From Mycolicibacterium cosmeticum (lineage in GTDB: Bacteria > Actinomycetota > Actinomycetes > Mycobacteriales > Mycobacteriaceae), in NCBI RefSeq assembly GCF_000613185.1, contig NZ_CCBB010000003.1:496001-560000 (forward strand): a stretch of 64,000 bases of DNA, read 5' to 3'. Position 1 is the stretch's first letter. Each line of letters opens with the position of its first letter. The notes under the pieces were generated by a model that was not told the DNA's origin, made no database searches, and was given only the letters and a program-made list of their open reading frames with translations. Position numbers and translations under genes: made by a program. Positions 23,083-31,963 of this stretch are shown piece by piece.

Positions 23083-24684
23083 TCAGCCCACCGAACGGGC
23101 CGCGCCGGCCCAGAACTGCGCCCGCACCGCCTTCTTGTCCGGCTTGCCCAGCGCCGTCACCGGTACCGCGTCGACGACGACGACCTGCTTGGGCGCCTGC
23201 ACCGAACCCTTGCGGTTCTTGACCGCGGCCTGGATCTCGGCGGTGATGGTCGCGACGGCCGCCTCCGAGCCGTCGGTACCGGGGCGCAGCACGACCACCG
23301 CCGTCACCGCCTCGCCCCATTTCTCGTCGGGGGTGCCGATCACGCACACCTGCGCGATGGCGGGGTGCTCGGCGATGACGTCTTCCACCTCGCGGGGGAA
23401 CACGTTGAAACCGCCGGTGACGATCATGTCCTTGGTGCGGTCGACGATGTAGTAGAAGCCGTCCTCGTCCTCGCGGGCCAGGTCACCGGTGTGCATCCAG
23501 CCGTCCTTGAAGGTCTCCGCGGTGGCCTCGGGCAGATTCCAGTAGCCGCCGGACAGCAGCGGCCCGGACACGCAGATCTCGCCGACCTCGCCCTGGGGCA
23601 CCGGCTTTCCGTCCTCGCCCAGCAGCGCCACCCTGGCGAACAGGGTGGGCCTGCCGCACGATGTCAGCCGCTTGTCGTCGTGGTCGCCCTTGGCCAGATA
23701 GGTGATCACCATCGGGGCCTCGGACTGGCCGTAGTACTGCGCGAAGATCGGGCCGAACCGGTTGATGGCCTCCTTGAGCCGCACGGGATTCATCGCCGAG
23801 GCGCCGTAGTACACGGTCTCCAGCGAGGACAGGTCCCTGGTGTGCGAATCCGGGTGATCCATCAGCGCGTAGATCATCGACGGCACCAGCATCGTGGCGG
23901 TGATCTTCTGCTCCTCGATCACCCGCAGCACCTCGGCCGGGTCGAACTTGGTCAACACCACCAGTTCGCCGCCCTTGATGATGGTCGGCACGAAGAACGC
24001 CGCGCCGGCATGCGACAGCGGGGTGCACATCAGGAACTTCGGATGCTCGGGCCACTCCCACTCGGCGAGCTGGATGGTGGTCATCGTGGTGATGGACTGC
24101 ACGGTGCCGATGACGCCCTTGGGCTTGCCGGTGGTACCGCCGGTGTAGGTGAGCCCGCCGATGTGGTCCGGGGCCAGGTCGGCGGCGACCAGCGGTTGCG
24201 GCTGGTACTTGGCGGCCTCGGCGGCCAGGTCCTTCGCGACACCGTTGAGCGCCTCGGGGACGGGGCCGATGGTGAGCACCTGCGTCAGCGTGGGCACCTT
24301 CTCCAGCAGGCCCAGGGCCCGCTCCACGAAGGCGGGCGTGGGGTCGATGACCAGCGTGCTGACCTCGGCGTCGGTCAGCACGTAGGCGTGGTCGTCCAGC
24401 GAGCCTAGAGGGTGTAGTGCGGTGCGGCGGTACCCCTGCGTCTGCCCGGCACCGATGATCATCAGCACCTCGGGACGGTTGAGTGACAGCAGTCCGACCG
24501 CGGCACCGGTGCCCGCCCCCAGGGCCTCGAACGCCTGAATGTACTGGCTGATGCGTTCGGCCAGCTGACCGCCGGTCAGCGTGGTGTCGCCGAGGAACAG
24601 CACGGGCTTGTTTCTGTTGCGCTTGAGGGCGCCGACGGTGAGGTGTCCGGAATGGATCGGGTGGCGCAGCAATTCGTCACTCAT
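23083..24684 (-). CDS. fadD8: Fatty-acyl-CoA ligase, FadD8-like (Rv0551c)
   Basis: This 533-residue AMP-forming acyl-CoA synthetase has P-loop TGGTTGKPKG, the YYGQSEAPM adenylation motif, GDLAREDEDGFYYIVDRTKDMIVTGGFNVFP, and the C-terminal Lys in ALGKPDKKAV. It occupies the Rv0551c position next to the Rv0552-like amidohydrolase. Its acyl substrate is unknown. ATG at 24684. It lies between a DGPF gene and the ECF42 sigma factor, so the usual ECF42-DGPF adjacency is interrupted by this conserved gene. Confidence 0.9.
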   Translation of the reverse strand: MSDELLRHPIHSGHLTVGALKRNRNKPVLFLGDTTLTGGQLAERISQYIQAFEALGAGTGAAVGLLSLNRPEVLMIIGAGQTQGYRRTALHPLGSLDDHAYVLTDAEVSTLVIDPTPAFVERALGLLEKVPTLTQVLTIGPVPEALNGVAKDLAAEAAKYQPQPLVAADLAPDHIGGLTYTGGTTGKPKGVIGTVQSITTMTTIQLAEWEWPEHPKFLMCTPLSHAGAAFFVPTIIKGGELVVLTKFDPAEVLRVIEEQKITATMLVPSMIYALMDHPDSHTRDLSSLETVYYGASAMNPVRLKEAINRFGPIFAQYYGQSEAPMVITYLAKGDHDDKRLTSCGRPTLFARVALLGEDGKPVPQGEVGEICVSGPLLSGGYWNLPEATAETFKDGWMHTGDLAREDEDGFYYIVDRTKDMIVTGGFNVFPREVEDVIAEHPAIAQVCVIGTPDEKWGEAVTAVVVLRPGTDGSEAAVATITAEIQAAVKNRKGSVQAPKQVVVVDAVPVTALGKPDKKAVRAQFWAGAARSVG

Positions 24685-24728
24685 ACCGACACACTAGAAC
24701 GTGTTCCAGAAATGAAGCCAGGGGATGC

Positions 24729-24771
24729 CCCGAATTCCCCGGCGGCGCGCGGCACCGCCGGGGAATTCGGG
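24729..24771. terminator. Long hairpin terminator after the DGPF (YCII) gene
   Basis: A perfect 17-bp inverted repeat (24729-24745 with 24755-24771; arm CCCGAATTCCCCGGCGG) surrounds a 9-nt loop. It starts 9 bp beyond the DGPF gene stop on the minus strand. There is no T-run. It should separate DGPF transcription from fadD8. Confidence 0.8.
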
Positions 24772-24780
24772 ATCAGGACC

Positions 24781-25236
24781 TCAGCGCCCGGCGGCCGCGC
24801 GGGCGGCTGCGGCGGCCTTCTCCGCGAGGTCGGCCCGCCACTGGATCTCCTTCTGGATCCACTCGTTGTCCTGTGGGAACTCGTCGGACTCGCTGACCCG
24901 GCGCACCTCCAGCTTCACGCCAGGCCCGAGCGGGCACTTGCGCGCCCATTGCTTGGCCTCTTCCTTCGACGACACGTCCAGGATCCAGAAGCCGTTGAAC
25001 AGTTCCTTGGTCTCGGCGTACGGGCCGTCGGTCACCACCGGCGGGTCGGCGTCGAAATCGACGACGAAGCCCTCCTCGGGCGGGGTCAGTCCCTCACCGG
25101 CCAGCATGACGCCGGCCTTGATCAGTTCCTCGTTGTAGCGGCCCATCGCGGCGATGATCTCGTCGAAGTCGACGTTCTCGGCGACGAACTCCTCGGCCGC
25201 CGGGGTGGACCGCATGATCAACATGTAGCGCGACAT
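24781..25236 (-). CDS. YCII/DGPF-domain protein
   Basis: This 151-residue YCII-related protein carries the DGPF signature VVTDGPYAETKELFNGFWILDV. The N-terminus is MSRYMLIMRSTP and an Ala-rich helix forms the C-terminus. Such proteins are encoded beside ECF42 sigma factors, which are reported to control them. Here the sigma factor gene lies 1.7 kb away on the same strand behind fadD8-like. ATG at 25236 is used. It ends at a strong hairpin terminator. The biochemical role is unknown. Its upstream region (25237-25356) is divergent with the amidohydrolase and could hold an ECF42 promoter. Confidence 0.88.
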   Translation of the reverse strand: MSRYMLIMRSTPAAEEFVAENVDFDEIIAAMGRYNEELIKAGVMLAGEGLTPPEEGFVVDFDADPPVVTDGPYAETKELFNGFWILDVSSKEEAKQWARKCPLGPGVKLEVRRVSESDEFPQDNEWIQKEIQWRADLAEKAAAAARAAAGR

Positions 25237-25356
25237 CGTGTTCTCTCCTCGGGTTCGGGGCTCTTGCCATCTTTTCGGGTGGCCCTCGCTAGTACGTCGA
25301 GCGACACCCCCGCCAAATCGACACGCACGCGGAAAAAACTTTGAACAATCGTCTCC

Positions 25357-26976
25357 ATGCCCGCCGACCTGGTCATCAAGGGACACATCCGCACCGTCGA
25401 CGACGCCCGGCCCACCGCGCGCTCGCTGGCGGTGGCCGACGGCCGAATCGTCGCCATCGGGATGGAGCCGGACGACACCGACGCCTGGGTGGGCCCCGAC
25501 ACCACCGTGCTCGATATCGGCGACGGGTGCGTGCTGCCCGGGTTCGTCGAGGCGCACGGCCACCCGTTGATGGAGGCCGTCGCGCTGTCGGACCGGATGG
25601 TCGACATCCGGCCGGTCACGCTGCGCTCGGCGGACGACGTCGTCGCGGCCGTCCACGCGGAGGTCGCCCGCCGCGGCGCCGACGGCGCGTACCTGAACGG
25701 CTGGGATCCGCTGCTGCAGCGCGGCCTGCCCGAGCCCACGCTGGCGTGGCTGGACGGCATCGCCGACACGCCGCTGGTGATCATCCACAACTCCGGGCAC
25801 AAGGCGTTCTTCAACACCGCGGCGGCCCGCGTCGCCGGTCTGGACCGCGACACCCCCGATCCGTCGGGCGCCAGGTACGGCCGCAACGCCGACGGCGAGT
25901 TGGACGGCACGGCCGAGGAATCGGCCGCGGTGTTCCCCCTGTTGGGTGGGGCCATCAAGGTCAGCGACTACCCGGCGATGCTGATGGCCGAGTGCGCCCG
26001 GCTGAACCGGGCGGGGCTGACCACGTGCTCGGAGATGGCGTTCGACCCGATGTTCCGTCCGATGCTGGCGGCGCTGCACGACCGGTTGACGGTGCGGCTG
26101 CGCACGTATGAGATGTCGACCGCCGACCTGCACACCGACGCACAGCCCGGCGACGGCGACGACCTGGTCCGTCAGGTGGGCATCAAGATCTGGGTTGACG
26201 GTTCGCCGTGGATCGGCAATGTCGACCTGACCTTCCCGTACCTGGACACCGAGGACACCCGCATCATCGGTGTGGTCCCGGGCTCGTGTGGACACGCCAA
26301 CTACACCCGCGAGCAACTCACCGAGATCGTCGGCACCTTCTATCCCAAGGGTTGGCAGATGTCCTGCCATGTGCACGGCGACCACGGGGTGGACACCATC
26401 CTGGACGTGTACGAGCAAGCGCTGCAGGCCAATCCGCGCGCCGACCATCGGCTGCGACTGGAGCACGTCGGGGCCATCACCCCGGCGCAACTACAGCGGG
26501 CGCATCAGCTGGGCGTCACCTGCAGCCTGTTCGTCGACCAGTTGCACTACTGGGGTGACGTGATCGTCGACGGCTTGTTCGGACCGGAACGCGGTGAGCG
26601 GTGGATGCCGTGCGGCTCGGCGGTGGCCACCGGCATGCGGATCTCGCTGCACAACGATCCGCCCGTCACGCCAGAGGAACCGCTGCGCAATATCGGCGTG
26701 GCCGCCACCCGCACGGCGCCCAGCGGCCGGGTGCTGGCACCCGGGGAGCGGCTGACGGTGCAGCAGGGCCTCCGAGCGCAGACCATCGACGCCGCCTATC
26801 AGCTGTTCGCCGACGACGTGATCGGTTCGCTTGAGGTGGGCAAGTACGCCGATCTCGTTGTGCTGGCCGCCGATCCGTTGCAGACCGCACCCGAGGACAT
26901 CGCCGGAATCGAGGTGCGGGCGACGTTCCTGGCCGGCCGGCAGGTTTACCCGCAACCGCCCACCGGCACCGTGTGA
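25357..26976 (+). CDS. YtcJ-type amidohydrolase, Rv0552-like
   Basis: This 539-residue metal-dependent hydrolase belongs to the amidohydrolase-3/YtcJ family. It has the metal motif GFVEAHGHPLMEA near residue 62, a CHVHGDHGVDTI segment, HRLRLEHVGAI, and a C-terminal SLEVGKYADLVVLAADP. The substrate is unknown in all mycobacteria. ATG at 25357 follows no clear ribosome binding site. It corresponds to Rv0552 and keeps the position before menC in the backbone, although a large insertion now separates the two. It is followed at 12 bp by a TetR gene. Confidence 0.88.
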   Translation: MPADLVIKGHIRTVDDARPTARSLAVADGRIVAIGMEPDDTDAWVGPDTTVLDIGDGCVLPGFVEAHGHPLMEAVALSDRMVDIRPVTLRSADDVVAAVHAEVARRGADGAYLNGWDPLLQRGLPEPTLAWLDGIADTPLVIIHNSGHKAFFNTAAARVAGLDRDTPDPSGARYGRNADGELDGTAEESAAVFPLLGGAIKVSDYPAMLMAECARLNRAGLTTCSEMAFDPMFRPMLAALHDRLTVRLRTYEMSTADLHTDAQPGDGDDLVRQVGIKIWVDGSPWIGNVDLTFPYLDTEDTRIIGVVPGSCGHANYTREQLTEIVGTFYPKGWQMSCHVHGDHGVDTILDVYEQALQANPRADHRLRLEHVGAITPAQLQRAHQLGVTCSLFVDQLHYWGDVIVDGLFGPERGERWMPCGSAVATGMRISLHNDPPVTPEEPLRNIGVAATRTAPSGRVLAPGERLTVQQGLRAQTIDAAYQLFADDVIGSLEVGKYADLVVLAADPLQTAPEDIAGIEVRATFLAGRQVYPQPPTGTV

Positions 26977-26988
26977 CAGAGTTGAGCC

Positions 26989-27666
26989 GTGAAATACGGG
27001 CAGGGCTGGGAGCCGAAGGCGGTGGACTGGTCCTCGACCCGGGGCCGCATCCTGCTCGAGGCCTCGGTGCTGTTCGCCCAGCGCGGCTACTTCGGCACGT
27101 CGACGCGGGATATCGCCGATGCCGTCGCCATTCGGCAGCCCTCGCTGTTCCATCATTTCCAGGCCAAGCACGAAATCTTCCGCGCCCTGGTCGAACTCGA
27201 CCTCGGGCCGACCATCGAGCGCATGCAGCGCCGACTCGACGAGACCACGTCGTGGGCGGAGAAGCTGCACCTCGGGATCGCCTACGACGTGCTGGAAAGT
27301 CTGGCCCAGCCGTTCGATGCGCGCGGGCTGTACCACGATGCCGTGCTGGCGCTCGACGCGTTCGAAGCCGAGCGCGAGGGGATCGCGGTGTTCCACGACC
27401 AGGTCGAGCGGCTGGTCGACGGTGGCCGGGCCGCCGGCGAGTTCGTGGCCTTCGAGCCGGGTTTCGTGCTGCGCGTGATCAACGGCACGCTGTTCGAGAC
27501 GCTGCGTGAGCAGGGCGGCCCGTCCGGTTCGATGCACGGTGAGCGCCCCTTGCAGGCAGCCGATTTCGTGCTGCGGGCGCTGCTGGTGGACCAGTCCCGG
27601 TTGCCCGCTGTGCGGGAGGTGACGCGCGGTCGGTTGCCCGCGCCGGCGTCCGTCGACGCCCACTGA
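26989..27666 (+). CDS. TetR-family regulator
   Basis: This 225-residue TetR-type repressor has the N-terminal helix-turn-helix RILLEASVLFAQRGYFGTSTRDIADAVAIRQPSLFHHFQAKHEI (about 21-63). The C-terminal ligand domain is diverged. GTG at 26989 lies 12 bp after the amidohydrolase and begins KYGQGWEPK. The transporter/gamma-glutamyltransferase operon starts 145 bp downstream behind two palindromic sites (27727-27759), so this protein is the likely repressor of that operon. Its ligand is unknown. Confidence 0.88.
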   Translation: MKYGQGWEPKAVDWSSTRGRILLEASVLFAQRGYFGTSTRDIADAVAIRQPSLFHHFQAKHEIFRALVELDLGPTIERMQRRLDETTSWAEKLHLGIAYDVLESLAQPFDARGLYHDAVLALDAFEAEREGIAVFHDQVERLVDGGRAAGEFVAFEPGFVLRVINGTLFETLREQGGPSGSMHGERPLQAADFVLRALLVDQSRLPAVREVTRGRLPAPASVDAH

Positions 27667-27726
27667 CACCCGTCTCCTTCGGTGACGACTGCGTTAACTG
27701 TGTAAAAAACTCTGCCCAACGCTTCC

Positions 27727-27759
27727 CTATCGACCGATAGCGGCCTATCGTTCGATAGG
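27727..27759. promoter_or_regulatory. Twin palindromic operators before the ABC/ggt operon
   Basis: CTATCGACCGATAG (27727-27740) and CCTATCGTTCGATAGG (27744-27759) are two palindromes sharing CTATCG...CGATAG arms, centres 18 bp apart. They lie 52 bp upstream of the transporter start and 60 bp after the TetR gene. The layout is that of a TetR operator pair bound by two dimers. Confidence 0.7.
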
Positions 27760-27811
27760 CACCCAGGTGTGAGCTGAGCCACGCCGGATCGGTACGACCT
27801 TTGGAGGAACG

Positions 27812-28669
27812 TTGAAGAAAGTTCTGCTCACAGGGCTGGCAGGGGCCGCGCTGTTGGTCACGTTGCCGGCCATGGCCGCCTGCTCGTCGTCGGACTCGTC
27901 CTCGCCACAGCCCAGCGGCCCGGCCAAGGTGGCCCCGCCGGCCATCCTGCAGGCCGGCACGCTGAAGATCTGCGCCCCGAACGACGGCACCCCGCCCAAC
28001 GTCTACCACGACGAGACCGGCGCCCTGGCGGGCAGCGAAGTGGACCTGGGTAAGGCGCTCGCGGCCGAGTTGGGGCTCAAGCCGCAATTCGTCGAGTCGG
28101 CGTTCTCGGCCGTCATCCCGACCCTGCAGGCCAAGCAGTGCGACGTCATCATGGCGCAGCTCTACATCAAGCCCGAACGTGAGGCGGTGGTCGACTTCGT
28201 GCCGTATGTGTACTCCGGCACCGGAATTGCGGTGTCCAAGGACAAGCCGGCGGCGGTCACCGGGATGGACGACAGCCTGTGCGGCAAGAAGGTCATCGTG
28301 GCCGTGGCGACCACTGCCGAATCGCTGGCCACCGAGCAGTCCGAGAAGTGCACGGCCGCAGGCAAACCCGCCGTCGACATCAACCGCAACAGTCACGCCG
28401 ACGTGGCGCTGCAGCAGGTGCAGAACGGGCAGGTCGACGCCTACCTCGACACCGCTGAGACGCTGGGCTACTACGCCACCAAGACCGGCGCCAAGATCCA
28501 GATGGCGGGCAAACCGTTCGGCACCATCAAGATCGGCGCGGCAACACTCAAGGGCAACAAGGAACTACACGACGCCATCGCAACGGCGCTGGCCGCTCTG
28601 GAAACGGGCGGCACCTACGACAAGATCATGACCCAGTGGGGCCAGACCGACCTGAGCATCCAGAAGTAG
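27812..28669 (+). CDS. ABC transporter substrate-binding lipoprotein (polar amino acid type)
   Basis: This 285-residue periplasmic-binding protein of the polar amino acid family (SBP_bac_3 fold) is a lipoprotein: signal peptide core [16 protein letters not shown] and lipobox MAAC (Cys24). Domain landmarks are [23 protein letters not shown] and [21 protein letters not shown]. The TTG at 27812 is the start, preceded by GGAGGAA. It heads a transporter operon with the permease and ATPase. The ligand is probably an amino acid or gamma-glutamyl compound, inferred from the downstream gamma-glutamyltransferase. Confidence 0.9.
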   Translation: MKKVLLTGLAGAALLVTLPAMAACSSSDSSSPQPSGPAKVAPPAILQAGTLKICAPNDGTPPNVYHDETGALAGSEVDLGKALAAELGLKPQFVESAFSAVIPTLQAKQCDVIMAQLYIKPEREAVVDFVPYVYSGTGIAVSKDKPAAVTGMDDSLCGKKVIVAVATTAESLATEQSEKCTAAGKPAVDINRNSHADVALQQVQNGQVDAYLDTAETLGYYATKTGAKIQMAGKPFGTIKIGAATLKGNKELHDAIATALAALETGGTYDKIMTQWGQTDLSIQK

Positions 28670-28675
28670 CCGGTG

Positions 28676-29464
28676 ATGAATTTCGATTGGCAGTTCTTCT
28701 GGAAGGCGCTGTTCACCCCGAGCGGGCCGTTCCTGGACGGGTTGGTGCTGACCATCGTCGTGTCCGTGGTGGCGATGGTGCTGGCCACCCTGCTCGGGCT
28801 GGTCCTGGCCTTGATGCGGCGCTCGCAGTTCGCCGCGGTGCGCTGGTGTGCCGGCGTGTACATCTGGGTCATCCGCGGGACGCCGCTGCTGGTGCAGCTG
28901 GTCATCATCTACACCGGCCTGGCGGCGGTCGGGCTGTACCAATTCCACGATGTCTCGCTGGCCGGGCTGTCGGTGAAGGCCGCCGTGCAGGCCGCCATCA
29001 TCGGACTGATGATCAACGAGAGCGCCTACATCGCCGAGATCGTACGGGCCGGACTGGATTCCGTGCCCAAGGGACAGTTCGAGGCGGCGGCGTCGCTGGG
29101 CATGACCCCGATGAAACTGATGCGGTGGATCATCGTGCCGCAGTCGCTGCGGGTCATGGTCCCGCCGCTGGGCAACTCGTTCAACGGCATGATGAAGACC
29201 ACCTCGGTGCTGTCGGTGATCGGCGTCAGCGAGATGTTCCTGGTCACCCAGTCCATCAGCTCGGCGACGTTTCACACCTTCGAGATCTTCATCGTCGCCG
29301 CCATCTATTACCTTGCACTGACCACGATCTGGACCTTCGTCCAGGCCGCCATCGAGAACCGACTGGCCCGACAGCTGGGTATCCAGGCGCGGGTCCCGAT
29401 CACCCAGCGGTTGCTGGGCGCCCGGCGGGCCACGCCGAACCCGGCCCTGCAGCCGCAGGCATGA
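28676..29464 (+). CDS. ABC transporter permease (polar amino acid type)
   Basis: This 262-residue permease of the HisMQ/GlnP group has five predicted helices. The EAA loop [32 protein letters not shown] is near residues 105-140 and contacts the ATPase. ATG at 28676 is used; GTG at 28673 is an equivalent alternative. It starts 6 bp after the binding-protein gene and ends in an ATGA at 29461-29464. Only one permease is present, so it likely forms a homodimer in the transporter. Confidence 0.9.
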   Translation: MNFDWQFFWKALFTPSGPFLDGLVLTIVVSVVAMVLATLLGLVLALMRRSQFAAVRWCAGVYIWVIRGTPLLVQLVIIYTGLAAVGLYQFHDVSLAGLSVKAAVQAAIIGLMINESAYIAEIVRAGLDSVPKGQFEAAASLGMTPMKLMRWIIVPQSLRVMVPPLGNSFNGMMKTTSVLSVIGVSEMFLVTQSISSATFHTFEIFIVAAIYYLALTTIWTFVQAAIENRLARQLGIQARVPITQRLLGARRATPNPALQPQA

Positions 29465-29484
29465 CCGTTCCGTCAGGAGAACCA

Positions 29485-30252
29485 GTGAACGACAACGAAA
29501 GTGCTCCGATCGTCTCGGTCCGGGACGCGCGCTGCACACTGGGCGGCCGCCGGGTGCTCGACGACGTCAACCTCGACATCGACAGGGGCCAGGTGGTGGT
29601 GCTCATCGGACCATCCGGGGCAGGAAAGACGACCCTGCTGCGATCGCTGAACCACCTCGAGGAATTGGACAGCGGCGAGATCCGCATCGCCGGGCAGTCC
29701 ATCGCGCACGGTGCGGGCGGCCGCAAGATCGGCAAGACCGAGCTGGCCCGCAGGCGGCGCGAAATCGGGTTCGTCTTCCAGCATTTCAACCTGTTCCCGC
29801 ACATGACGGCGCTGGAGAACGTGTGGAACGCGCCGGTCCGGGTGCTCGGCCGGCCGAAGGACAAGGCCTGTGCCGACGCGCGGGCACTGCTGCAGCGAGT
29901 CGGCCTGGGGGACAAGGCGGACTCACGCCCCAGCCAGCTCTCGGGTGGGCAGCAGCAGCGCGTGGCGATCGCCCGCGCCCTGGCCATGCGTCCCAAGGTG
30001 ATGCTGTTCGACGAACCCACCAGCGCACTGGACGTCGAGATGGTGGGTGAGGTGCTCGCGGTGATGCGTGAACTCGCCCGCGACGCGATGACGATGGTGG
30101 TGGTGACCCACGAGATGCGGTTCGCGCGGGAGGTCGCCGACCGGATCATCGTCATGGACGCGGGCCGGATCATCGAGGACGCGCCACCGCAGGAGCTGTT
30201 CGCCAGCCCGAAAAGCGAACGCACCAAAGCGTTCCTGTCCACCATTCACTGA
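29485..30252 (+). CDS. ABC transporter ATPase (polar amino acid type)
   Basis: This 255-residue ATPase of the GlnQ/HisP group has Walker [11 protein letters not shown]-loop [16 protein letters not shown], signature [15 protein letters not shown], Walker [13 protein letters not shown] and the H-loop VVTHEM. GTG at 29485 is preferred because CAGGAGA lies 6 nt upstream; the ATG at 29461 (overlapping the permease stop) is the alternative start and would add 8 residues. It completes the transporter encoded at 27812-30252. Confidence 0.92.
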   Translation: MNDNESAPIVSVRDARCTLGGRRVLDDVNLDIDRGQVVVLIGPSGAGKTTLLRSLNHLEELDSGEIRIAGQSIAHGAGGRKIGKTELARRRREIGFVFQHFNLFPHMTALENVWNAPVRVLGRPKDKACADARALLQRVGLGDKADSRPSQLSGGQQQRVAIARALAMRPKVMLFDEPTSALDVEMVGEVLAVMRELARDAMTMVVVTHEMRFAREVADRIIVMDAGRIIEDAPPQELFASPKSERTKAFLSTIH

Positions 30253-30294
30253 CCGCCGGATACCGGCACATCCTCACGAGGGAGTTGTTCAGCA

Positions 30295-31902
30295 GTGCCC
30301 ACGACCAACGGTGCGTCGCCGTTCACCGGCGCCGTCGCCACCCCGCACATCCTGGCGACCGAGGCGGCGACGGCCGCCTACCGCGACGGCGGCAACGCGA
30401 TCGACGCCGCGATCGCCGCGGCCGCCGTGCTCACCGTCGTCTACCCGCACAATGTCGCGCTCGGCGGAGACCTGATCGCGTTGGTCCGTACCCCGGACGG
30501 GGCGGTGCGCTGCGTCAACGCCTCGGGCTGGTCCGGGACCGGTGCCGATGCCGCCCGGATGCGCGCCACCCACGACGGTGCCCTTCCGGTGCGCGGTGCC
30601 GAGCCGGTGACCGTGCCCGGGGGCGTCCGCGGCTGGGAGGCCCTGCGGGACTTCGGCGCTCGGCTGTCCTGGGATCGGCTGCTGCAGCCGGCCGAGCGCG
30701 CGGCGCAGGCCGGGGTTCCGGTGGCCGAATCACTGGACCGGCACCTGCGCGATCCCGAAAATACCGACCTGTTCGGCATGGCGGATTTCGACAAGGTGTT
30801 CCGTCCCGCGGGGCGTCCGCTGCGACGCGGGGAGCTGTTGCGGCAGCCCGCCCTGGCGGCAACCCTGCGGGCGCTGGCCGGTGCCGGGCCCGACGAGTTC
30901 TACACCGGCGGTCTGGCCGATCGCACGGTGCGGTATCTGCGCTCGCACGGCTCGGTGCTCGACGCTGCCGACTTCGCCGAATTCCGGCCGGAAATCACCG
31001 ATCCCATCGCGATGGACTTCCATGGTCTGACCGTGCTGACCAGCCCGCCGAACACGCACGGGTTCGTGATGCTGCGGGCCCTGACGGCCATCCGGAATCT
31101 GGGCCTGACCGCGCCGCTCGGCGCCGATCTCGGCGTGTTGATGCGAGTGTTCCACCAGGCCAACCGATTACGGTCGACCCGGTTGGCGGATCCGCGACTC
31201 GCGCGGGTCGACGTCGCCGCGCTGGTGGACGGAGACCTCGCGGCCGGGGCGCCGCTGGGATCGGCGCTGGGGGCCGCGCGGGCGGTGCCCGGAGGTGACA
31301 CCGTCGGCGTCGCCGCGGCCGACGAGGACGGCTTCGCCGTTTCCCTGATCCAGAGCGTCTACCACGCCTTCGGCTCGGGCCTGATCGATCCGCAGACCGG
31401 CATCCTGTTCCACAACCGTGGCACCAGCTTCTCCCTCGACCCGGAGTCCCCGAATGTCCTTGCGCCCAGGAAGCGCCCGCTGCACACCTTGATGCCGGTG
31501 CTGACCACCCGCGACGGTGCGGTGAGTCATGTGCTGGCGACGATGGGCGGGCAGGGCCAACCGCAGATCCTCACGCAGGTGCTGCTGCGCATGATCGCCG
31601 GGGCGAACGCCGCGGACGCGGTCGCCGCGCCCCGCGCGGTGGTCGGGCAGCAGGTGGCCGGCTGCACCGACGACACGGTCGTCGTCGAGACCGGCGTCGA
31701 CCCCGCCGCGACGGCGGCGCTGGCCGCATCCGGTCTCGACGTGGTGGACGTGCCGCGGCACACCGAAGGGCTGGGGCAGGCCAACGTGGTACAGGTCGGC
31801 GAGGACGGGCGGTTGATCGCGGCGGCGGATCCCCGCGCGGACGGTTCGGGTGTCGTGGCCCAGTTCCCGCGCCATCACCGGGCGGCCGGCCCGGTGAGCT
31901 GA
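30295..31902 (+). CDS. ggt: Gamma-glutamyltransferase family protein
   Basis: This 535-residue Ntn-hydrolase of the gamma-glutamyltransferase family cleaves gamma-glutamyl bonds after self-processing. The processing/catalytic Thr is probably Thr336 in PGGDTVGVAA, and the small subunit then contains GTSFSLDPESPN and PVLTTRDGAVSHVLATMGGQGQPQ. No signal peptide is visible (start PTTNGASPFTG), so it may act in the cytoplasm on an imported substrate, unlike the secreted GGTs. GTG at 30295 has a GAGGGAG site. It is the fourth gene of the TetR-controlled operon, 42 bp after the ATPase gene. Confidence 0.88.
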   Translation: MPTTNGASPFTGAVATPHILATEAATAAYRDGGNAIDAAIAAAAVLTVVYPHNVALGGDLIALVRTPDGAVRCVNASGWSGTGADAARMRATHDGALPVRGAEPVTVPGGVRGWEALRDFGARLSWDRLLQPAERAAQAGVPVAESLDRHLRDPENTDLFGMADFDKVFRPAGRPLRRGELLRQPALAATLRALAGAGPDEFYTGGLADRTVRYLRSHGSVLDAADFAEFRPEITDPIAMDFHGLTVLTSPPNTHGFVMLRALTAIRNLGLTAPLGADLGVLMRVFHQANRLRSTRLADPRLARVDVAALVDGDLAAGAPLGSALGAARAVPGGDTVGVAAADEDGFAVSLIQSVYHAFGSGLIDPQTGILFHNRGTSFSLDPESPNVLAPRKRPLHTLMPVLTTRDGAVSHVLATMGGQGQPQILTQVLLRMIAGANAADAVAAPRAVVGQQVAGCTDDTVVVETGVDPAATAALAASGLDVVDVPRHTEGLGQANVVQVGEDGRLIAAADPRADGSGVVAQFPRHHRAAGPVS

Positions 31903-31963
31903 GCACCGAACGGGTTTGCCGGAAAACCGGCTGGTGCGGGACCCGTCGTGGCACGCTGCTGGC

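Noticed and set aside
22504..24408. A 634-codon open frame on the plus strand
   Set aside because: It is antisense to the ECF42 sigma factor and fadD8-like genes and is low-complexity.
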